Shown piece by piece: positions 57,662 through 64,000 of a stretch of DNA of 64,000 nucleotides (position 1 is the first letter of the stretch; each line of letters starts with the position of its first letter). The notes under the pieces were generated by a model. The model worked only from the letters and a program-made list of their open reading frames with translations, searched no databases and was not told the origin of the DNA. This DNA is from Novosphingobium sp. (GTDB lineage: Bacteria > Pseudomonadota > Alphaproteobacteria > Sphingomonadales > Sphingomonadaceae). The stretch is taken from NCBI RefSeq assembly GCF_039595395.1, contig NZ_JBCNLP010000006.1:873001-937000 (forward strand). The letters run 5' to 3'. The translations under genes and the position numbers were made by a program.

Positions 57662-59778
57662 TGCAACGCAAGCTTCTTTCCATCGCCCTGATGGCCACGG
57701 CCGCGCTGACCGGTGCGGCGGTGGAGGCCAAGGCTCCCATCAAACATACCGCGACCCCTCAGGCAGGCACGCAGATCCTGTGGGACAGCTTCGGCGTGCC
57801 GCATATCTATGCGAAAACCGAGGAGGGCGGCTTCTATGGCTTCGGCTATGCGCAGGCGCAGGCGCATGGCGACATCCTGCTCCATATGCTGGGCGAGGCG
57901 CGCGCCCGCGCCGCCGAATATTGGGGCGAGAGCTTCGCCAAGCAGGACCGCTGGCTGGTGGCCAATGATGTGCCGCAGCGCTCGGCCAAATGGTATGCGC
58001 AGCAGACGCCACAGATGCGCGCCGATCTCGATGCCTTTGCCGCCGGGATCAACGCCTATGCCAAGGCGCACCCCGAGGCGCTCAAGCCCGAGGTGAGGCA
58101 GGTGCTGCCGATCAGGGGCGTGGACATCATGGCCCATGCGCATCGCCTGATGAACTATGTCTACATCGCCTCGGACCAGCGGGTGCTGGTCAATCCGGCG
58201 ACGAACAATGCGGGCGGGTCGAATGCCTGGGCGGTGGCGCCCTCGCGCTCGGCCAGCGGGCATGCGATGCTGCTGGCCAACCCGCATCTGCCCTGGGCGC
58301 CCAGCATCCTGACCTATTTCGAGGCGCAGATCAGCGCGCCCGGCCTCTCGATCTATGGCGCGACGCAGGTCGGCCTGCCGGTGCTGCGCTTCGGCTTCAA
58401 CAACAATCTGGGCTTCACCAATACGGTGAACACGATTCAGGGCTACACTTCCTATAAGCTGACGTTGAGCGGTGAGGGCTATAGCTTCGATGGCAAGACC
58501 CTGCCCTTTACCACCCAGCAGAAGAGCTTCAAGGTCAGGCAGGCCGACGGCAGCCTGAAGACCGAAACCTTCACCCAGCGCTACGCCGTTCAGGGCCCGG
58601 TCTTCGATCTGCCCGGCGGTCAGGAGACGATCGCGCTCAAGGTCGCCGGGCTGGACCGCCCCGGCGTGCTGCAGCAATATCTCGATATGGGCAAGGCGCA
58701 GGACTGGGCCCATTTCGAAAGGGCGCTGCGCACGGTGCAGGCGCCGATGTTCAACATCGTCTATGCCGACCGGGCGGGCCATATCCTCTATCTCGATAAT
58801 GGCATCCTGCCGGTCCACAAGCAGGGCGGCAGCTATGCCGATTGGGTCAAGCCCGTGGCGGGCGACACCTCCTCCACCCTGTGGAAGGATGTTCACACTT
58901 ACGACGACCTGCCCAAGGTGCTCGATCCGGCGAGCGGCTTTGTGCAGAACGCCAATGATCCGCCATGGCTGGCAACCTATCCGCGCGTGCTCGATCCGAA
59001 GAAGTGGCCCTCCTATGTCTCGGCCATCGGCCCGATGAGCCAGCGCGCCCAGATGTCGGTCAAGCTGCTGGATCAGACCCCCAAGCTGAGCTTCGACGAT
59101 TTTGTGGCGCGCAAGCTGACCACGCGCAGCCTGATGGCCGACCGCATGCTGCCCGATCTGCTCGCCGCCGCCAAGGACAGCACCGACACCGATGTGCAGG
59201 CCGCCGTCGCGCTGCTCTCGGCCTGGGACCATCAGGACAATGCGGACAGCAGAGGCGCTTTGCTGTTCGAGACATGGGCAGGCATTTTCGCGCCGGGCAA
59301 TTTCACCAGCCAAGCCAATTACGCCGTGAAATGGACGTTGGACGACCCGCTGGAAACCCCGCGCGGCCTGAAGGACAAGACGGCCGCCGTCGCGATGCTG
59401 AAGCAGGCCGTGGCCAAGACGAAGCAGCTCTACGGTGCCATCGACCGGCCCTTTGGCGAGGTATCACGCTTCCATCTGGGCCATGTCAACCTGCCGGGCA
59501 ATGGCGGCTTCGGCAACACCGGCGTGTTCCGCACCATCACCTGGGGCCCGATGAAGAATGGCGAGCGCACCCCGGCCCATGGCGAGACCTGGGTCTCGAT
59601 GGTGGAGTTCTCCACCCCGATGAAGGCGGTAGGCATGATGAGCTATGGCAATTCCAGCCAGCCGAATTCGCCGCATAACGCCGACCAGTTGCAGTTCCTG
59701 ACATCCAAGACGTTCCGCACCCTGTGGACCACCCGCAAGGATGTTGAGGCGCATCTGGAATCCACCACCAACTTCTGA
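57661..59778 (+). CDS. penicillin-acylase-family Ntn hydrolase (PvdQ/AHL-acylase-like)
   Basis: 705 residues. Signal peptide to EAKAP; the alpha-subunit region begins ILWDSFGVPHIYAKTEEG. Self-cleavage is predicted at Gly186-Ser187 in NNAGGSNAWAV, making Ser187 the N-terminal nucleophile of the beta chain. His210 (LLANPHLPW) and Asn in GFNNNLGFTNTV are in the expected places. Family members cut acyl chains from penicillins, N-acyl-homoserine lactones or acylated siderophore precursors (PvdQ). Overlap with the STN-type TBDT gene implies the acylase acts on the receptor's ligand in the periplasm (inference). Confidence 0.9.
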   Translation: MQRKLLSIALMATAALTGAAVEAKAPIKHTATPQAGTQILWDSFGVPHIYAKTEEGGFYGFGYAQAQAHGDILLHMLGEARARAAEYWGESFAKQDRWLVANDVPQRSAKWYAQQTPQMRADLDAFAAGINAYAKAHPEALKPEVRQVLPIRGVDIMAHAHRLMNYVYIASDQRVLVNPATNNAGGSNAWAVAPSRSASGHAMLLANPHLPWAPSILTYFEAQISAPGLSIYGATQVGLPVLRFGFNNNLGFTNTVNTIQGYTSYKLTLSGEGYSFDGKTLPFTTQQKSFKVRQADGSLKTETFTQRYAVQGPVFDLPGGQETIALKVAGLDRPGVLQQYLDMGKAQDWAHFERALRTVQAPMFNIVYADRAGHILYLDNGILPVHKQGGSYADWVKPVAGDTSSTLWKDVHTYDDLPKVLDPASGFVQNANDPPWLATYPRVLDPKKWPSYVSAIGPMSQRAQMSVKLLDQTPKLSFDDFVARKLTTRSLMADRMLPDLLAAAKDSTDTDVQAAVALLSAWDHQDNADSRGALLFETWAGIFAPGNFTSQANYAVKWTLDDPLETPRGLKDKTAAVAMLKQAVAKTKQLYGAIDRPFGEVSRFHLGHVNLPGNGGFGNTGVFRTITWGPMKNGERTPAHGETWVSMVEFSTPMKAVGMMSYGNSSQPNSPHNADQLQFLTSKTFRTLWTTRKDVEAHLESTTNF

Positions 59779-59797
59779 AACACAGGGGACAATCACA

Positions 59798-60295
59798 ATG
59801 ATGACGTTTGCCAAAACCGCGGCCATGGGCGCCGCGATGATGATTGCCGCCGTGGTGGCTGTGCCCGCCATGGCCAAGCCTGCCGCCGTGAGCCATGACG
59901 GCAAATATGTCTCCAACGAAGCCAAGAGCTATTGGAGCAATGGCGAGTTTCCCAAGGGCTTCAGGCTGTCCATCGATCTGAAGTGGACGGCCAACAAGCT
60001 GGAGTATCACGCCGTCAACACCACCAATCCGGCCAAGCCTTATCTCAACAATTTCGAGGCGACGCTGGATGACGTGCCCGGCCCCTTGCATGAGAATGCC
60101 CGCTTCAACCAGATTCGCATCAAGCAACTGGATGCCAACACCTATCAGGTGCTGGAGCAGAAGGATGGCGATGTGATCGTGGGGCAGTATTGGCGCTTTT
60201 CGCCTGATGGCAAGACGCTGGTGCGCTGGGGCGTGGGCAAGGCGCCGGATGGCAAGTCCAAGGCTTTCCTCGAATGGTTCGATCGGGCGCAATAG
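59798..60295 (+). CDS. small exported protein of unknown function
   Basis: 165 residues from ATG 59798 (CAGGGGAC site), with a signal peptide ending near AMAKP. The mature part reads like one small beta-rich domain: NGEFPKGFRLSIDLKWTANK, LEYHAVNTTNPAKPYLNNFEA, FNQIRIKQLDANTYQVLEQKDGDVIVGQYWRF. No cysteines, no lipobox. I do not recognise the family. It starts 19 bases after the acylase and is the last gene of the TBDT-acylase unit, so it may bind or help process the same substrate. Confidence 0.75.
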   Translation: MMTFAKTAAMGAAMMIAAVVAVPAMAKPAAVSHDGKYVSNEAKSYWSNGEFPKGFRLSIDLKWTANKLEYHAVNTTNPAKPYLNNFEATLDDVPGPLHENARFNQIRIKQLDANTYQVLEQKDGDVIVGQYWRFSPDGKTLVRWGVGKAPDGKSKAFLEWFDRAQ

Positions 60296-61177
60296 GCCAT
60301 CACAGCCAGTCTGCTCATACTTTCGGCGCGGCCTTGTGACTTCCGACACGAAGCCGCGTCGATTCGTAGATCTGCTCCTAAAATCATAGATCCCACAGAA
60401 ATGCCGACGAGCCCGTATGCCTCAAGTGCAAGGATGGCAGCAGGCAGACTACAGACACCACAGCCCCCATGAAGAACTGATCAATCGGCAGCCAGCTCTC
60501 ACCGCGATCAGCAGGTAAAGCGAAGTGCCTCGCCTTTATGGCGTTGAGTACAGCAAGCAAGTTTACGCCGGAAGCGGCGGATGCGATTCTGCACACCATG
60601 GCCCTTGGCACCGCAAACAGCATATCAAGAAGAATGGCACAAAGTCGCCGCAAGCTCGCCATTGTCCTCGCCTCTCGATCAAAGGCGTTATAAACAAAGG
60701 ACAGTTTGGCGCAATTCATTGCGGATGCTCGCGTGCAGCACAAGCCGGTGAGGCTGCTACACAAAACAAAGCGGCCAGTCCCCGCGTGCCAAGCGCCAAC
60801 ATGCTGACGTGCATGTGAACCTCGCTTAGGCGCCATCGATTTTTCAGCTCATTACAGCCGGATCTGCCTGAAATGCCGGAGAGAATTCCTGACAGAAAAC
60901 GCTATGCAAACCATGGGAAAGAATGATCAACGCCCAGGTGATGATGCGAAAGGCATAACGCCCTCTCGCCCAACCGGTGGCAACATATTTTCCGCGCACT
61001 TATCAGTTCACGTTATAAGAATATAGGTCAATTGTATTTCACTTGATCTGCGCCGCGCTCCATCACCCCTCCAGACAAGAAAACCACCAAGGTGGGGAGG
61101 GAGAACAATCCGGATCGGACGCGCATGGCCGCGTTCCGAAAGGGCATCTCCTCGCCGATGGTCTGGAGGAGGTGCGC
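60296..61177. other. long intergenic region, possible relic
   Basis: 882 bases with no confident gene. One plus-strand frame (60384-60693) has protein-like text broken by a stop, including a 51-codon frame at 60538 (MALSTASKFTPEAADAILHT...) that faintly recalls helix-turn-helix terminase-small-subunit-like sequences. An antisense frame on the minus strand is equally long but has no domain. The last 200 bases are AT-rich and must hold the promoter of the TBDT at 61178. Confidence 0.35.
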
Positions 61178-64000
61178 ATGACGGGGGTATTCGGAACAAA
61201 ACATTGGCTGATGGCGGGCACGGCGCTGACCGTCGGCATCGCCGGTCTGCAAGGGCAGGCCTGCGCCCAGGCTCCGGCTGCAACCGCGCCAGCCGCCGAT
61301 CAGGTGCAGGCCAGTGAGGCCAAGCCGCAGGACATCGTGGTGACCGGTTCCTATCTCGGCAACATCCGGCAGGAGAACCGCGCCTCGCCCATTCTGGCGG
61401 TGGACAATGCCGCCATCGAGCGCACCGGCTCCTCCTCGATCGGCGATCTTACGCGGTTTATCCCGCAAAATGTCGGCAGCACGGGCGGTTTGCAGGATCT
61501 CTCCAAGGGCGGCGCGGATTCGCGCGATACGCGCTCGGCCAATCTGCGCGGGCTGGGTTCGGGATCGACGCTGGTGCTGCTCAACGGGCGCCGCGTGACG
61601 CCTCAGGCGGGCGACGATTACGTCAACCTCAACAGCCTGACGCCCGATATCGCCATTCAGCGGGTCGAGGTGCTGCTGGACGGCGCTTCCTCCACCTATG
61701 GCGCCGATGCGGTGGCGGGCGTGTTCAACGTGCTGACCGATACGAAGTTCAAGGGCTTCAAGACCTCGGCACAGTTCACCAGCATCGACAAGTCGCCCGC
61801 CTGGAACGTGCAGGCCATGCTGGGGCTGGGCAGCGACCGGTTCCACACCGTGCTGTCGGCCTCCTACCGCTTTCAGGACAATCTGCAGAATTCGGATCGC
61901 GCGGTCACGAATTTCGTCAACAACACCGCCAGCGGCTATCCCGGCAGCTATCTGCTGACCGGGCGCCCGCTGACCTCGACCGGTGGCCATGTGGTGATCG
62001 GCGGCAATGACTATACCGCGCTTTACGATGCCAACAAGGCCGCCAATGGCACGCTGAAAGTGGTGGACCCCAATTGCGGCGCTGCGGGTACCAACAGTGT
62101 CTATTCGCCAACCGGCGGTGCCAGTTTCGGCGTTGGCAACTGCCTCTATAATTTCCAGCCAAAGAACCCGATCCGCCCGCGCGCGCGTAGCATCAACATC
62201 CACGACGACAGCACCTTCGAGATCAACGACGCCAACACGATCTTCTCCGAAATCAGCTACTACCATCAGGATTCAGACCGTTTCGGCGTGCCTTCCTATG
62301 CCCAGAACGCGGGCAATGCGACGATGCCCGCCTCCAACCCCTACAACCCCTTCGGCGTGAATGTGCTGTTCTATGGCCGCACCATCGGCGCTCAGGGTTT
62401 TCCGGGCGGCTATGACTATCGCGTGATGCGCGATACGGTGAACCAGCAGCATTATGTGCTGGGCGGGCGCGGCAAGCTGATCGGGCGGTGGAACTATCTG
62501 GCGACGCTGACCTATTCGGCCTCGCAGACCATCGCGCGCGACCGCGACACCGATATGAACCTGTTCCAGGCGGCGCTGCGCGGTTACGGCGGGCCCAACT
62601 GCAACACCAACTTCCTGGGCGGCGCCAGCGGCGCGGTGGCGGGGCAGGGCAGTTGCCTCTATTACAGCCCGCTGCAGGCCAATCTGTCGCAGATGGACCC
62701 GTCGCTGATCTACAATCTGCAGAGCGACGTCTTCACCGATTACAAGCGGCAATATTACATCGCCGAGGCCGTCGCCAACGGCCCGCTGGCCAGCATCAAT
62801 GGCCATGAGATCGCCGTGGCCGTGGGCGCGCAATACCGCCGCGAAACCTCCACCACCACCTATTCGGATCTGCTGCTGTCCGGCTATGGCGGCTTCCTCG
62901 GCAAGCATCTCAACACCAGCTTCGCGCGCGAGGTGAAGAGCGTCTTTGCCGAAGCCAATTACGAACCCATCGACATCCTGACCCTCAACGCCGCCGCGCG
63001 TTACGAGGATGCGGGCGGCTACAGCAAGCTGGTCCCCAAGGTAGCGGTGAACTTCCGCCCGGTGGAATGGTTCTCGCTGCGCGGGTCCTACAGCAAGGCG
63101 TTTCAGGCGCCCACGCTGGCCAATGGCTCGGGCTCGCTGATCGGCACCAATGTGGTCAATGTCACCGATCCGGTCGATGGCACAACCTCGTTCCGCACGA
63201 TCCAGACCTATGGCAACCCCAATCTGAAGCCACAGTCCTCCACCGTCTACAACATTGGCGCCACCTTCGTGCCGACGCGGCGGGCGCGGATTTCGCTCGA
63301 TTACTGGAACTATCAGTTCAACAACCAGATCTCGACACAGAACCCGCAGCAGGTGGTCAACACCGCGCCCAACGGCAGCGCGGTGATCCGCGATCCGCTG
63401 ACTGGCGGACTGCAATCGGTGCTGGTCTCCAGCTTCAACGCGCCCAGCGGCACCAAGACGGCGGGTCTCGACCTGCAGGGCCAATATGGCTTCGATGCCG
63501 GGCCGGTGAAGCTGACCCTGCGTGACACGCTGACCTGGCTGCTGACCTATGATGTCGACACCGGCGTGCTGCTGCGCGATGCTGGCGGCAATGTGACGGG
63601 ATCGGTGGTCTACAATGGCGTTGGCTATCGCAATGCCTTCAACCAGTCGCCCACGTCTTCGTCCGCCGCGCCGCGCTGGCGCAGCGTGGCGGGGGTGGAT
63701 GCCAGCTATGGCCGCCACACGCTCTCGCTGACATGGCGCTACACCTCGGGCGTGAAGGACGATTACGGGCAGAATATCAACACCAGCGGCACGGGCACGG
63801 TGCTGCCCAATGTGACGGCCAGGGTCGCCTCCTTCTCGGTGTTCGACGCGCAATACAGTCTGAATTTTGGCAAGGATAATCGCTATGATCTGACGCTGGG
63901 CATGATCAACATCTTTGACAAGGCTCCCGGCGCCGCGCTCTACAACGGCTATCTGCCCTCGATCGCCGATCCCTTCGGGCGGCAGATGTACGCCCGCGTT
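61178..64000 (+). CDS. TonB-dependent outer-membrane receptor, 3' end outside window
   Basis: The frame runs from ATG 61178 (GGAGGAGG site) for 941 codons to the window edge. Signal peptide to ACAQAP; the plug starts DIVVTGSYLGNIRQENRASP, with SANLRGLGSGSTLVLLNGRR and GASSTYGADAVAGVFNVLTD. The barrel includes YSKAFQAPTLANGSG and reaches FGRQMYARV, normally within a few residues of the end. It has no STN domain. It is the same GAD/GSD plug type as the receptors at 15491 and 54809, not the TLYGRN type at 41968 and 49090. Confidence 0.92.
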   Translation, partial: MTGVFGTKHWLMAGTALTVGIAGLQGQACAQAPAATAPAADQVQASEAKPQDIVVTGSYLGNIRQENRASPILAVDNAAIERTGSSSIGDLTRFIPQNVGSTGGLQDLSKGGADSRDTRSANLRGLGSGSTLVLLNGRRVTPQAGDDYVNLNSLTPDIAIQRVEVLLDGASSTYGADAVAGVFNVLTDTKFKGFKTSAQFTSIDKSPAWNVQAMLGLGSDRFHTVLSASYRFQDNLQNSDRAVTNFVNNTASGYPGSYLLTGRPLTSTGGHVVIGGNDYTALYDANKAANGTLKVVDPNCGAAGTNSVYSPTGGASFGVGNCLYNFQPKNPIRPRARSINIHDDSTFEINDANTIFSEISYYHQDSDRFGVPSYAQNAGNATMPASNPYNPFGVNVLFYGRTIGAQGFPGGYDYRVMRDTVNQQHYVLGGRGKLIGRWNYLATLTYSASQTIARDRDTDMNLFQAALRGYGGPNCNTNFLGGASGAVAGQGSCLYYSPLQANLSQMDPSLIYNLQSDVFTDYKRQYYIAEAVANGPLASINGHEIAVAVGAQYRRETSTTTYSDLLLSGYGGFLGKHLNTSFAREVKSVFAEANYEPIDILTLNAAARYEDAGGYSKLVPKVAVNFRPVEWFSLRGSYSKAFQAPTLANGSGSLIGTNVVNVTDPVDGTTSFRTIQTYGNPNLKPQSSTVYNIGATFVPTRRARISLDYWNYQFNNQISTQNPQQVVNTAPNGSAVIRDPLTGGLQSVLVSSFNAPSGTKTAGLDLQGQYGFDAGPVKLTLRDTLTWLLTYDVDTGVLLRDAGGNVTGSVVYNGVGYRNAFNQSPTSSSAAPRWRSVAGVDASYGRHTLSLTWRYTSGVKDDYGQNINTSGTGTVLPNVTARVASFSVFDAQYSLNFGKDNRYDLTLGMINIFDKAPGAALYNGYLPSIADPFGRQMYARV

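Noticed and set aside
60384..60836. A 150-codon minus-strand gene in the long gap
   Set aside because: No ribosome site, no domain, odd composition, and an equally plausible broken frame on the other strand.
1..64000. CRISPR arrays, tRNA/rRNA genes, transposase genes, riboswitches
   Set aside because: Scanned by eye; no spaced repeat arrays, cloverleaf candidates, DDE transposases or recognisable riboswitch cores were found. Weak or divergent examples could be missed.

Overview
The window reads as a chromosomal or large-replicon segment of a GC-rich alphaproteobacterium, most likely a sphingomonad (Novosphingobium/Sphingobium-like). The evidence is six TonB-dependent receptors (TBDTs) in 64 kb, a FecI/FecR pair, many short-chain dehydrogenases, and cupin/carboxymuconolactone-decarboxylase (CMD) modules. 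The genus is inferred from gene content only. No rRNA, tRNA, CRISPR array or intact insertion sequence was found.

Layout. (1) 1-8.8 kb, metal resistance: the end of an alpha/beta hydrolase, then a minus-strand cusC-cusB-cusA-cusF copper/silver efflux operon in which cusA carries five frameshifts, two small Met/Cys-rich exported proteins, and a divergent chrA. (2) 9-11.6 kb: a 52-residue coiled-coil protein, a Nudix hydrolase and an MFS transporter. (3) 12-20.5 kb: response regulator, histidine kinase, lipoprotein solute-binding protein, TBDT and a large exported alpha/beta hydrolase. Matching 22-bp tandem repeats lie upstream of the regulator and of the TBDT. (4) 20.5-32.8 kb, accessory oxidoreductases: SDRs, an aldo/keto reductase, HxlR and LysR regulators, and two facing modules that each pair CMD proteins with cupins of the GtHNL (manganese hydroxynitrile lyase) type. 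A decayed mocA-like gene lies between the modules. (5) 32.9-40.4 kb: a membrane protein, a DUF1080 exported protein, a two-component system divergent from a siderophore-type TBDT, and a TetR regulator. (6) 40.5-48.5 kb, aromatic catabolism: FAD monooxygenase, TBDT, LysR, VanA-like Rieske oxygenase, methyltransferase and a truncated S41 protease. (7) 49-52.6 kb: TBDT plus exported amidohydrolase. (8) 53-60.3 kb: FecI, FecR, an STN-type TBDT, an Ntn acylase of the PvdQ/penicillin-acylase type and a small exported protein. (9) 61.2 kb to the end: a sixth TBDT cut by the window edge.

The recurring theme is a TBDT that imports a scarce compound, a neighbouring exported or cytoplasmic enzyme that processes it, and a nearby regulator. 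Best leads: the sensor/binding-protein/TBDT unit with its 11-bp operator repeats, the mirrored cupin-CMD modules, the FecIR-TBDT-acylase unit, the 38-bp dyad of the tetR/monooxygenase pair, and an 11-bp palindrome found in three separate intergenic gaps. All functions are inferred by reading motifs; no database search was possible.
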